Shown here piece by piece: positions 28,384-37,469 of a stretch of 64,000 nucleotides of DNA (position 1 is its first letter; each line of letters opens with the position of its first letter). The DNA lies in assembly GCA_017464345.1 (NCBI GenBank), contig JAFUAH010000013.1, positions 56,493 through 120,492 of the forward strand, in the 5' to 3' direction. Source of the DNA: Bacteroidaceae bacterium (GTDB lineage: Bacteria; Bacteroidota; Bacteroidia; Bacteroidales; Bacteroidaceae). The translations under genes were made by a program, and so were the position numbers. Below the pieces are notes generated by a model that was not told the origin of the DNA, did no database searches, and was given only the letters and a program-made list of their open reading frames with translations.

Positions 28384-30342
28384 ATGAGACTCATCAAACG
28401 ACTGGACCTATTCATTCTGAAGGCATTTCTGCAACTCTTTGCAGCCACGTTCTTCATCTGCCTGTTCGTCTTCATGATGCAATATACGTGGCGCTACATC
28501 GACGAACTCATAGGCAAGGGACTGTCCACGAAGGTACTCTCCCAATTCTTCTGGTACATGGGCCTCATGCTCGTGCCCGCCGCACTCCCCCCTGGCATTC
28601 TGCTGGCATCGCTCATCACCTTTGGCAACATGGGCGAGAAACTGGAACTCCTCTCCATGAAGGCTGCCGGCATCCCCCTGCTGCGCATTCTGCAGCCCTC
28701 ACTGCTGGCCGTGCTGTTGCTCACGGGGGGCAGTTTCTATTTCCAGAACCGCGTAGCGCCCAATGCCACCAAGGAACTGGCCGCACTGGTGTGGAGCATG
28801 AAGCAGGCATCGCCCGAACTGGACATCCCCGAGGGGGTATTCTACAGCGAGATTCCAGGCTACAACATCTTCGTGGAGCGCAAGGACAAGGATACGGGAA
28901 TGCTCTATGGTATAATGATATACACGAATGCCAACAACGGGCAACAGGATGTGCAAATCGTGCTGGCCGACTCGGCACGCCTGCAAAGCACGGCAGACAA
29001 GATGCATCTACAACTCACGCTATGGAACGGCGAACGCTTCCGCAACATGGACTCCCGCTCGGCCGGCATGATGAAGGCTGAGGTTCCCTACATGCGCGAA
29101 ACTTTCACCCACGAGGTGGACCTGATACCCTTCGATGCCAACTTCAACGTGCTGGACGCATCGCTCTTTGCAGGCAATGCCGGCACCAAAGACCTCAAGA
29201 GCATCCGGCTGGGCATCGACTCCCTCACCCACCGCATCGACAGCACCGGCCTGGAACTCTACAAAATGGAGCAGCGCACCGTCATGGATCGCAGTCTGCC
29301 TCCCATGACGCGACAAGACTCCGGGCGTGCAGTGGCACAGGTGGCGGAGACGCTGCCCTTCGACTCACTATACGCCAGCCTCACTACCGAACGACTGCAA
29401 AGTACCATGCGTACCGCCACGACCAAGGTGCGCCAACTGCAGGCCGAATATGACTTCCGCAGCCTCATCAGCGACGAGGACAACCGCTCCCTGCGCCTCC
29501 ACCGCGTGGAGCAGCACAAGAAGTTCACCATCTCACTGGCCTGCCTCATTTTCTTCTTCATCGGTGCCCCACTGGGTGCCATCATCCGAAAGGGCGGGCT
29601 CGGTATGCCTGTCATCATCTCCGTCAGCATCTTCATCTTCTACTATATCGTAAACTCCAGCGGAGAAAAGATGGCCAAGACCGGAGCCTGGTACATACCC
29701 TTCGGCGTGTGGCTCAGCACCATGGTACTGGCCCCCATCGGAGCATTTCTCACTTACAAGGCCAATCAGGACTCTGCCGTATTCAACATCGAAGGCTACC
29801 GCATGTTCTTCATGCGCCTCTTCGGACTGCGCGAAAGCCGCAAACTGAACCGCAAGGAGGTGGTCATCCACGAACCAGACTACCCACGTCTAAGCACCGA
29901 ATTGGAGCAGTTAAGCCTCGACTGTCAGAACTACCACACCCATCACCATCTCGTCAGCATCCCCAACTATCGGAAAATATTCTTTGAATACGAGGAGGAC
30001 ACCGAGGTCATACGAATCAGCCAACAGATGGAAAGCATCATCGAACAACTCCACAACAGCCGCGACGGGCGTCTGGTGATGATGCTGAACAACCTACCCG
30101 TGCTGGTGACCGATGCCCACACGCGTCCATTCTCACACAGCGGGCGTGATGCCAATGCCGCCTCCGACAAACGCAATGCCCGCCTCAACATGGCCACGGG
30201 TATATTCTTCCCCTTGGGACTGTTCTTCTTCCTGCGCATCTGGCGCTATCGGCTGCGCCTCCACCACGACATGGAAGTCATCCAGAGCGAAACACAACAC
30301 ATCATAGACCGAATAAAACAAATAACCACCGATAGCGCATAA
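28384..30342 (+). CDS. LptF/LptG family LPS export permease
   Basis: 652 residues. The N-terminus MRLIKRLDLFILKAFLQLF and three following hydrophobic segments are typical of the YjgP/YjgQ (LptF/LptG) family. A periplasmic beta-jellyroll region follows (residues about 120-380). Three more membrane segments are near 395-415, 420-440 and 450-470. Unlike the about 360-residue E. coli proteins it has an extra C-terminal region of about 170 residues ending with another hydrophobic segment (GIFFPLGLFFFLRIW), as seen in Bacteroidales members. With LptB (55292) it would move lipopolysaccharide out of the inner membrane. The ribBA gene follows after 46 nt. Confidence 0.88.
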   Translation: MRLIKRLDLFILKAFLQLFAATFFICLFVFMMQYTWRYIDELIGKGLSTKVLSQFFWYMGLMLVPAALPPGILLASLITFGNMGEKLELLSMKAAGIPLLRILQPSLLAVLLLTGGSFYFQNRVAPNATKELAALVWSMKQASPELDIPEGVFYSEIPGYNIFVERKDKDTGMLYGIMIYTNANNGQQDVQIVLADSARLQSTADKMHLQLTLWNGERFRNMDSRSAGMMKAEVPYMRETFTHEVDLIPFDANFNVLDASLFAGNAGTKDLKSIRLGIDSLTHRIDSTGLELYKMEQRTVMDRSLPPMTRQDSGRAVAQVAETLPFDSLYASLTTERLQSTMRTATTKVRQLQAEYDFRSLISDEDNRSLRLHRVEQHKKFTISLACLIFFFIGAPLGAIIRKGGLGMPVIISVSIFIFYYIVNSSGEKMAKTGAWYIPFGVWLSTMVLAPIGAFLTYKANQDSAVFNIEGYRMFFMRLFGLRESRKLNRKEVVIHEPDYPRLSTELEQLSLDCQNYHTHHHLVSIPNYRKIFFEYEEDTEVIRISQQMESIIEQLHNSRDGRLVMMLNNLPVLVTDAHTRPFSHSGRDANAASDKRNARLNMATGIFFPLGLFFFLRIWRYRLRLHHDMEVIQSETQHIIDRIKQITTDSA

Positions 30343-30388
30343 AAGACATTGGCCATATTAACCCAGAAAACTGATAACTCTAAAAACT

Positions 30389-31588
30389 ATGGACAACAAA
30401 CTGAAAGACATAGAACTGGCCATCGAGGACTTCCGGCAAGGGAAGTTCGTCATCGTGGTAGATGACGAGGACCGCGAGAACGAAGGTGACTTCATCACCG
30501 CTGCCGAGACCATAACCCCAGAGAAGGTGAACTTCATGCTGCAGAACGGGCGCGGCGTGCTCTGCGCCCCCATCACCATCAGCCGGGCCGCAGAACTGCA
30601 ACTGCCCCACCAGGTGGAGGACAACACTTCCATGCTGGGCACGCCGTTCACCGTGACCGTCGATCTGCTGGAAGGCTGCACCACGGGAGTCAGCACCCAC
30701 GACCGCGCCGCCACCATCCGAGCCCTGGCCGACCCCGCACGCAAACCCTCGGACTTCGGTCGTCCGGGCCACATCAACCCCCTCTACGCCCAGGACAAGG
30801 GCGTGCTGCGCCGCGCCGGGCACACCGAGGCCGCCATTGACCTGGCCCGGCTGGCCGGACTGCAACCGGCATCGGCTCTTATCGAAATTCTGAACGAGGA
30901 CGGCACTATGGCCCGGATGCCTCAGTTGCAGGAAGTGGCCAAGAAGTTCGGAATGCGCATTATCACAATTAAAGACCTGATTTCCTACCGTCTGCAGCGC
31001 GAGTCGCTGGTGGAGAAGGGCGTGGAGGCCGACATGCCCACCGAGCACGGCCACTTCCGCATCATCCCCTTCCGCCAAAAGAGCAACGGACTGGAGCACG
31101 TGGCCCTTTTCAAGGGCGAATGGCGGGAGGACGAGCCCGTACTGGTGCGTATGCACTCCAGCTGTATGACGGGCGACATCTTCGGCAGCAAGCGCTGCGA
31201 CTGCGGAGAGCAACTGCACAAGGCCATGGAACTCATCGAGCGCGAGGGCAAGGGCGTGGTTGTCTATCTGAACCAAGAGGGCCGCGGTATCGGTCTGATG
31301 AACAAAATCGCCGCCTACAAGCTCCAAGAGCAGGGCGACGACACCGTGGATGCCAACATCCACCTGGGTTTCCAACCCGATGAGCGCGACTATGGCGTCG
31401 GTGCTCAGATACTGCGTAGCCTGGGCGTGAGCAAGATTCGCCTCATCACTAACAATCCAGTGAAGCGCGTCGGTCTCGAAGGCTACGGACTGGAGATTGT
31501 AGAGAACGTGCCCATCGTCATCGAGCCCAACGAGTACAACCGTCGCTATCTGGAGACCAAGAAGAACCGCATGGGACATAAACTATAA
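30389..31588 (+). CDS. ribBA: Bifunctional 3,4-dihydroxy-2-butanone-4-phosphate synthase / GTP cyclohydrolase II
   Basis: 399 residues combining two riboflavin pathway enzymes. The N-terminal RibB domain has [16 protein letters not shown] (residues 25-40) and the STHDRAATI region. The C-terminal RibA domain starts near residue 205, with the zinc cysteines in [20 protein letters not shown] and the catalytic segment [10 protein letters not shown]. Both catalytic sets look intact, so both activities are expected. Other rib genes are not nearby. It sits between the LPS permease and an aminotransferase, probably on the same transcript. Confidence 0.96.
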   Translation: MDNKLKDIELAIEDFRQGKFVIVVDDEDRENEGDFITAAETITPEKVNFMLQNGRGVLCAPITISRAAELQLPHQVEDNTSMLGTPFTVTVDLLEGCTTGVSTHDRAATIRALADPARKPSDFGRPGHINPLYAQDKGVLRRAGHTEAAIDLARLAGLQPASALIEILNEDGTMARMPQLQEVAKKFGMRIITIKDLISYRLQRESLVEKGVEADMPTEHGHFRIIPFRQKSNGLEHVALFKGEWREDEPVLVRMHSSCMTGDIFGSKRCDCGEQLHKAMELIEREGKGVVVYLNQEGRGIGLMNKIAAYKLQEQGDDTVDANIHLGFQPDERDYGVGAQILRSLGVSKIRLITNNPVKRVGLEGYGLEIVENVPIVIEPNEYNRRYLETKKNRMGHKL

Positions 31589-31602
31589 AATTGGAATCAT
31601 CT

Positions 31603-31634
31603 CGAAATAACGAAATAACGAAATAACGAAATAA
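31603..31634 (+). repeat. Four perfect copies of CGAAATAA upstream of the aminotransferase
   Basis: Four head-to-tail 8-bp units, the last ending 3 nt before the ATG at 31638. They occupy the position where a ribosome-binding region would be. The same word makes up half of the repeat before nagB (7595). Confidence 0.9.
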
Positions 31635-31637
31635 ACA

Positions 31638-32834
31638 ATGGAAACGACATTATCCGAGAGACTGAATCGCCTGTCACCCAGCGCGACACTGGCCATGAGC
31701 CAACGCAGCAGCGAGCTGAAGGCACAGGGCATCGACATCATTAACATGAGTGTGGGTGAGCCCGACTTCAACACGCCCGACCACATCAAACGGGCAGCCA
31801 TACAGGCTGTAGAGAACAACTGGAGCCGCTACTCCCCCGTGCCAGGCTATCCCGGTCTGCGCCAGGCCATCGTCGAGAAACTGAAGTGCGAGAACGGGGT
31901 GGACTACACTCCCGCCCAGATTCTCTGCTCCAACGGTGCCAAACAGAGCGTCTGCAACGCCATCATGGCCCTGGTGAACGAGGGCGACGAGGTCATCATC
32001 CCGGCCCCTTACTGGGTAAGCTATCCGCAGATGGTGCTGCTGGCCGACGGCACGCCCGTTACCGTCGAGGCCGGCATCGAACAGGACTTCAAGATTACGC
32101 CCGAACAGCTGGAGGCCGCCATCACTCCACGGACGCGTGCCCTCATTCTCTGTTCGCCCAGCAACCCCACGGGTGCCGTCTATAGCCGAAAGGAACTGGA
32201 AGGACTGAAGGAGGTGCTGCTGCGCCACGAACGCGTCATCGTCCTGGCCGACGAAATCTACGAGCACATCAACTACGTGGGCGAACACGCCTCCATGGCT
32301 CAGTTCCCCGAACTGAAAGACCGCGTGGTCATCATCAACGGAGTCTCCAAGGCATACGCCATGACGGGCTGGCGCATCGGTTTCATTGCCGCCCCCGAAT
32401 GGATAGTCAAGGGCTGCAACAAACTTCAGGGCCAATACACCAGCGGCCCGTGCAGCGTCAGCCAGAAGGCCGCCGAAGCCGCTTTCGCCGGCCCACAGGA
32501 ATGCGTGGAGGAGATGCGTCTGGCCTTCGAGCGGAGGAAGAATCTGATTGTAAAGTTGGCCCGCGAAATCCCGGGTCTGGAAGTGAACGAGCCACAGGGC
32601 GCCTTCTATCTCTTCCCCAAGTGCAGCAGTTTCTTCGGCAAGCGTGACGGCGACCGCATCATCCGGACCAGCAGCGACCTGGCCATGTACCTGTTGGAGG
32701 TGGGCCACGTGGCCACTGTCGGCGGCGATGCCTTCGGCAGCCCCGAATGCTTCCGCATGAGCTACGCCACCAGTGACGAGAACATCGTGGAGGCCATGCG
32801 CCGCATCAAGGAGACGCTGGCGCGGCTTAGTTAA
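31638..32834 (+). CDS. Class I pyridoxal-phosphate aminotransferase (aspartate aminotransferase-like)
   Basis: 398 residues. It is a fold-type I aminotransferase of the AspC/AatA-like Igamma group. The PLP lysine is Lys238 in NGVSKAYAMTGWRIGF. Other conserved parts are SVGEPDFNTPDHI, the CSNGAKQSVCN cofactor loop, CSPSNPTGAVYS, LADEIYEHI and the C-terminal Arg region FRMSYATSDENI. The most likely reaction is aspartate plus 2-oxoglutarate to oxaloacetate plus glutamate; related amino acids are possible. It is 50 nt after ribBA, with the tandem repeat in the gap. Confidence 0.92.
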   Translation: METTLSERLNRLSPSATLAMSQRSSELKAQGIDIINMSVGEPDFNTPDHIKRAAIQAVENNWSRYSPVPGYPGLRQAIVEKLKCENGVDYTPAQILCSNGAKQSVCNAIMALVNEGDEVIIPAPYWVSYPQMVLLADGTPVTVEAGIEQDFKITPEQLEAAITPRTRALILCSPSNPTGAVYSRKELEGLKEVLLRHERVIVLADEIYEHINYVGEHASMAQFPELKDRVVIINGVSKAYAMTGWRIGFIAAPEWIVKGCNKLQGQYTSGPCSVSQKAAEAAFAGPQECVEEMRLAFERRKNLIVKLAREIPGLEVNEPQGAFYLFPKCSSFFGKRDGDRIIRTSSDLAMYLLEVGHVATVGGDAFGSPECFRMSYATSDENIVEAMRRIKETLARLS

Positions 32835-32866
32835 AAAAATGAAAGTTGAAAGTACATAGTTAAGAG

Positions 32867-34369
32867 TTGAATAAGACATCATTCATACGCAAGATACTGC
32901 TGCCGCGCCAGCACCAACTCGACCGCTACCCTATTGAGGCCGAGGCTATACAGCACCAAGTACTGACCCACCTCATAGAGCAGGGGAGAAAGACGCTGTG
33001 GGGCCAGCAGCATGGATTCGACAAGGTTGCTTCATACGAACAGTTTGCCCAGTCGTCGCCCGTGAACAGTTACGAAGAGCTGAAAGCCTACATCGACCAG
33101 ATGCGGCACGGGGAGAAAAACATCCTATGGCCGGGGAAGGTACGCTGGTACGCAAAGTCGAGCGGAACGACGAACGACAAAAGTAAGTTCATCCCCGTCA
33201 GTCAGCAAGGTCTGCACGACACGCACTACAGGGGAGGGTTGGACAGCGTGGTGTGGTATCTGCGGAATACGCCCGGCAGCCGTCTGTTCGACGGAAAGGC
33301 ACTCATCCTGGGCGGCAGCCATGCCCCCAACTATAACCTTCGGCACTCGCTCGTGGGTGATCTCAGTGCCATCCTCATCGAGAATATCAATCCACTGGTG
33401 AATCTCGTCCGCATCCCCCGGAAGGAAACCGCCCTGCAGCCCGACTTCGAACAGAAACGCGACCGCATAGCCCACGAGGCCCTGCACCAGAACGTGACGA
33501 ACCTAAGCGGCGTCCCCTCGTGGATGCTTTCCGTGCTCAACCGCGTGATGGAACTATCGGGCAAGGAGCATCTGGAGGAAGTGTGGCCCAACCTGGAAGT
33601 CTTCTTCCACGGCGGTGTGGCCTTCACGCCCTACCGTGAACAGTACCGTCGCCTCATCACCAGTCCACAGATGCACTACATGGAGACGTACAATGCCAGC
33701 GAGGGCTTCTTCGGCGTGCAGGATGATCCGTCCGACTCCAGCATGAGTCTGATGCTGGACTACGGCGTGTTCTACGAATTCATTCCCTTGGAGGACGTTG
33801 GCAAGGAGCATCCAACGGTACTGCCTCTGTGGGGTGTGGAGACTGGGCGCAACTATGCCATGGTCATCACCACCACCAGTGGCCTATGGCGTTACCAGAT
33901 TGGCGACACGGTGCGTTTCACCAGCACGCGCCCCTACAAGTTCGTCATCACGGGGCGTACAAAGTCTTATATCAACGCCTTTGGCGAAGAACTCATAGTG
34001 GACAATGCCGAACGTGGTCTGGAGGTGGCCTGCAAAGCCACAGGTGCCGAGGTGCGCGAGTATACAGCTGCGCCTGTGTTCATGAACGAACACGGAAAGT
34101 GTCGCCACCAGTGGCTTATAGAATTCTCACGCGAGCCGGACAATCTGGAAGCCTTTGCCCACAGATTGGATCTCGCCTTGCAGACACTGAACAGCGACTA
34201 TGAGGCCAAGCGATACAAGGACATCACCCTACAACGCCTGGAAGTCATCCCTGCACGACGCGGCCTGTTCGACGACTGGCTTCGGCAGCAGGGCAAGTTG
34301 GGCGGACAGCACAAGGTGCCACGACTGAGTAACGAAAGAAAGACTATAGAAGAAATACTAAAACTATGA
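32867..34369 (+). CDS. GH3 auxin-responsive promoter family protein (ANL-type adenylating enzyme)
   Basis: 500 residues with the bacterial GH3-like layout: helical N-terminus (LLPRQHQLDRYP), the AMP-binding Ser/Thr-rich motif KSSGTTNDKSKFIPVS (near residue 103), METYNASEGFFGVQDD and YRIGDTV-like YQIGDTVRFT, then a small C-terminal domain. Plant relatives join amino acids to acyl acids; the bacterial substrate is unknown. The only in-frame start I see is TTG at 32867, preceded by short repeats (gaaagttgaaagt...agttaagagttgaa), so the start is uncertain. It overlaps the next gene by 4 nt (ATGA). Confidence 0.8.
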   Translation: MNKTSFIRKILLPRQHQLDRYPIEAEAIQHQVLTHLIEQGRKTLWGQQHGFDKVASYEQFAQSSPVNSYEELKAYIDQMRHGEKNILWPGKVRWYAKSSGTTNDKSKFIPVSQQGLHDTHYRGGLDSVVWYLRNTPGSRLFDGKALILGGSHAPNYNLRHSLVGDLSAILIENINPLVNLVRIPRKETALQPDFEQKRDRIAHEALHQNVTNLSGVPSWMLSVLNRVMELSGKEHLEEVWPNLEVFFHGGVAFTPYREQYRRLITSPQMHYMETYNASEGFFGVQDDPSDSSMSLMLDYGVFYEFIPLEDVGKEHPTVLPLWGVETGRNYAMVITTTSGLWRYQIGDTVRFTSTRPYKFVITGRTKSYINAFGEELIVDNAERGLEVACKATGAEVREYTAAPVFMNEHGKCRHQWLIEFSREPDNLEAFAHRLDLALQTLNSDYEAKRYKDITLQRLEVIPARRGLFDDWLRQQGKLGGQHKVPRLSNERKTIEEILKL

Positions 34370-36339
34370 AATATTTCTCTACTAGTAAACAAAAAATACT
34401 TCCTGTCCTGTTCTCATTTATACTGGCAGCCTGCGCTAGCATTGGTAGCCCCGACGGAGGACCCTATGACGAGACTCCACCACGGGTCGTTCAGTGCACA
34501 CCGGCCAACAAGGCCACAGAAAACACAAAGAAAAAGGTGAGCATTCTCTTCGACGAATACATCAAAATGGAGAATGCCAGTGAGAAAGTGGTAGTATCTC
34601 CACCCCAAATAGAGATGCCGAACATACGGGCCATAGGTAAGCGAGTGAAGGTGGATCTATTCGACTCCTTGCAAGCCAACACCACTTACACTATCGATTT
34701 CAGCGATGCCATCGTGGACAACAACGAGGGTAATCCATTGGGCAAATACACCTTTTCCTTCAGCACAGGGCCCGACATCGACACAATGGAAGTGTCGGGG
34801 ACCGTGCTGAATGCCGAGAACTTGGAGCCCATCAAGGGCATACTCGTCGGACTATATGCGGCCGATACGACCTTCCACGACACGCTTTTCCGCACCCATC
34901 CCCTTATTCGTGTGGCACGCACCAACGGCAGCGGTCAGTTCACCGTAAAGGGAGTGAAACCTGGCCAGTACCATGCCTACGCCCTGCAGGACATGGACGG
35001 CAACTATCGTTTCTCGCAAAAGAGCGAGATGCTGGCCTTTGATACGACGACCATTATCACCAGCCAACGCCCCGACATACGCCCCGACACCGTGTGGACT
35101 GTGGACAGCATGATCGAGAAAATACGCATGGTGCCCTTTATCCATTATTTTCCGGACAATCTGGTACTACGGGCCTTCCTCGAGAGTGGGCAGGACAAGC
35201 ATCTGCTGAAGACCGAGCGCAAGACCCCCGAATCGTTCACCCTTTATTTCACAGCCCCGCAGGACAGTTTACCCCACATCGAGGGCATAGGCTTCGATGC
35301 AGACCGCGTGCTGCTACCCGAGCCATCGCTCCACAACGATACCATCACTTACTGGATTACCGACACACTGGTCTCCTACCCCGACACCATCAGTTTCCAC
35401 CTCACCTACCTGGACACTGACACACTGGGCAATGACGTGCTGCACACCGACTCCACCATGGAACTGGTGTCGCGCACCTCGCACGCCAAACTGGAAAAGG
35501 AACGGCAGAAAAAGGCTGCCGAGTGGAAAAAAGAACGGGAGAAGAAAATCAAGCGCAGCAAGACCGTACTGCCCGATGAGGAAAATCCCTACGAAATTAC
35601 GTACATGACCTATGAGGCTAAGCCCAGCGGCAGCATCGACCCCAACCAAAACGTGACCCTCACCTTCAGCGAACCCATCGCAATGGTGAATATGGACCAC
35701 ATACACTTCTACGAAAAAGTGGACACGGAGTATGTGGAAGCTCCCTTCCTGTTACGTCCCGTAGAGGGAGAGGTGCGCCGATACCGTCTCTTTGCTGAAT
35801 GGGAAGCCGAAAAGCGCTACCGCTTCGAGGCCGACAGTCTGGCCTTTTTGGGCGTATTGGGACACTATGCACAGAGCATACGCAACGACTTACGCGTACG
35901 CTCACTGGATGAGTACGGAGCCATCTTTGTCCGCCTCGTAGGCATCGAGCATTCGGATTCGGCAGAATATATCGTGCAGTTGCTCAACAAGAGCGATAAG
36001 CCCGTAGCACAGATGACGACCGACCAGAACGGACGGGCCGACTTTTTCTACCTGAAGCCTGGCGAGTACTACATGCGACTCATCGTGGACCGTAATGCAA
36101 ATGGCAAGTGGGACACAGGCGAGTATGACAGCATGACACCTCCCGAGGAGGTATTTTACTTCCCACGCCTTATTCCCTTGAAGGCCAAGTTTGAGATGGA
36201 GCAAGACTGGAACTTCCGCAGCATTAGTTTGACACAGCAGAAGCCCGTAGCTATCACCAAGCAGAAAGCCGACAAGGAGAAGACCGTCATGAACAAGAAC
36301 CGACAGCGCGAACTGGACAAGCAGAGGAATGGGAAGTAG
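34366..36339 (+). CDS. Ig-like domain (SbsA type) lipoprotein
   Basis: 657 residues. The lipoprotein signal peptide ends in LAACAS, followed by the Bacteroidetes signature GSPDGGPYDETPP. An SbsA-like Ig domain is at about residues 40-140 (FDEYIKMENASEKVVVSPP...TIDFSDAIVDNNEGN). A transthyretin-like segment follows (GILVGLYAADTT...GQFTVKGVKPGQYHAYAL). After a second Ig-like region there is a charged Lys/Glu/Arg helix (near 365-390) and a further SbsA-like domain with an EF-hand-like loop (DRNANGKWDTGEYD). It is an outer-membrane or periplasmic lipoprotein of unknown role. It starts within the preceding gene's stop, showing translational coupling. Confidence 0.85.
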   Translation: MKYFSTSKQKILPVLFSFILAACASIGSPDGGPYDETPPRVVQCTPANKATENTKKKVSILFDEYIKMENASEKVVVSPPQIEMPNIRAIGKRVKVDLFDSLQANTTYTIDFSDAIVDNNEGNPLGKYTFSFSTGPDIDTMEVSGTVLNAENLEPIKGILVGLYAADTTFHDTLFRTHPLIRVARTNGSGQFTVKGVKPGQYHAYALQDMDGNYRFSQKSEMLAFDTTTIITSQRPDIRPDTVWTVDSMIEKIRMVPFIHYFPDNLVLRAFLESGQDKHLLKTERKTPESFTLYFTAPQDSLPHIEGIGFDADRVLLPEPSLHNDTITYWITDTLVSYPDTISFHLTYLDTDTLGNDVLHTDSTMELVSRTSHAKLEKERQKKAAEWKKEREKKIKRSKTVLPDEENPYEITYMTYEAKPSGSIDPNQNVTLTFSEPIAMVNMDHIHFYEKVDTEYVEAPFLLRPVEGEVRRYRLFAEWEAEKRYRFEADSLAFLGVLGHYAQSIRNDLRVRSLDEYGAIFVRLVGIEHSDSAEYIVQLLNKSDKPVAQMTTDQNGRADFFYLKPGEYYMRLIVDRNANGKWDTGEYDSMTPPEEVFYFPRLIPLKAKFEMEQDWNFRSISLTQQKPVAITKQKADKEKTVMNKNRQRELDKQRNGK

Positions 36340-36356
36340 GGCGGAGCACAGTTCAT

Positions 36357-36401
36357 AGTTCACAATGCACAGTTCATAGTGCATAGTTCACAGTGCATAG
36401 T
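36357..36401 (+). repeat. Short repeats (CACAGTTCATAGT) upstream of the DUF3108 gene
   Basis: Degenerate 10-13 bp units with cacagttcatagt, gcacagttcatag, gcatagttcacag and gcatag. The 17-nt segment 36385-36401 is the exact reverse complement of 36508-36524, which lies inside the signal-peptide codons of the next gene. Confidence 0.85.
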
Positions 36402-36460
36402 AAAGATTAAACGTTCGGACAAAATAGCAGTCATAACCATAAATATTAAAAGCAACTATT

Positions 36461-37309
36461 ATGAAGAAATACATCCTCGCCCTCCTGTTCTGCATCGCAA
36501 ATTGTGAACTATGCACTGTGAACTTTTCACTGGGCCCCGCCCTACACGCCCAATGTCCTGTGGAAAACACTGCTTTTCAGGGCGGTGAACGGTTAGAGTA
36601 CAAACTATATTTCAACTGGAAGTTCATCTGGAAGACAGCTGGCTCGGCCACGATGACCACCAAATCCGTCACCCGCGATGGCAAGGTCGGATACCAGAGC
36701 GACCTCATCACACGTACACAGAAAATTGTGGACAAATGGTTTTGTATGCGCGACACGCTGCGTTCCGTCTACACCACGGACATTGTTCCACTGCACTACC
36801 GTAAGGGAGCCAATGAGGGAGGCAAGTACCGCCTGAACCTCATCAACTATACTTACAACGGCGGACGCACCCATTTGGACATGAGCTACCGCCACGGCGA
36901 TGGGCGTGTCACCACCGCCCAGCACTCCACCACCGAGTGTGCCTATGACATGGTGAGCATGATGATGAGAGCCCGATCCTACCGAAGCAGCGACTTTGCC
37001 GTCGGGCAGCGCATCCCCCTGCAACTGGCCGACGGAGACCGTGTGAAACAAGAGACCCTCGTCTACCGGGGCATTAAGAAATTCACCACCGAGGGCAAGG
37101 AGAAGCGCACCTACCGCTGCCTTGTCTTCTCTTATCTGGAGCGAAACAGCAAGGGTAAGGAGAAGGAAATCATCACTTTCTACGTCACCGACGACGATAA
37201 CCACATCCCCGTTCGCCTTGACATGAACCTACGCTTCGGCACGGCCAAGGCCTACCTGACACGCGCAACCGGCCTGCGCAACTCTGAAACCAGTATCGTA
37301 GAGAAGTAA
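36461..37309 (+). CDS. DUF3108 domain-containing exported protein
   Basis: 282 residues. It has a signal peptide with an unusual insert: MKKYILALLFCIA, then NCELCTVNFS, then LGPALHAQ. The mature part matches the DUF3108 family (FQGGERLEYKLYFNWKFIWKTAGSATM..., DTLRSVYTTDIVPLHYRK, VPVRLDMNLRFGTAKAYL), which are periplasmic beta-rich proteins of unknown function. The codons of the insert are an inverted copy of the intergenic repeat just upstream, suggesting the repeat entered the signal-peptide region while keeping the frame. It ends the plus-strand run and is convergent with metG. Confidence 0.82.
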   Translation: MKKYILALLFCIANCELCTVNFSLGPALHAQCPVENTAFQGGERLEYKLYFNWKFIWKTAGSATMTTKSVTRDGKVGYQSDLITRTQKIVDKWFCMRDTLRSVYTTDIVPLHYRKGANEGGKYRLNLINYTYNGGRTHLDMSYRHGDGRVTTAQHSTTECAYDMVSMMMRARSYRSSDFAVGQRIPLQLADGDRVKQETLVYRGIKKFTTEGKEKRTYRCLVFSYLERNSKGKEKEIITFYVTDDDNHIPVRLDMNLRFGTAKAYLTRATGLRNSETSIVEK

Positions 37310-37328
37310 GCTTTCAATACCCCTATAA

Positions 37329-37427
37329 AAGGGTTATGCAATCAGGGGGACAAGGATTGCATAACCCTTGCCCCCCTGGTTGCATAACCCCGGCATGGAG
37401 GAATAGTAATCCGTCCATACCGGGGTT
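37329..37427 (-). terminator. Hairpin array ending metG
   Basis: Two hairpins lie between the convergent DUF3108 and metG genes. One spans 37388-37427 (13-bp stem, one wobble). The other has perfect 15-bp arms 37329-37343 / 37355-37369 and is followed on the minus strand by TTTTAT. A half-copy ggttgcataacccc sits between them at 37378-37391. The arm words match the repeat at 22656-22733. Confidence 0.75.
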
Positions 37428-37469
37428 TATATAGATGCCAAGGCGCGTTTAGAACGACTCACGGCGACT

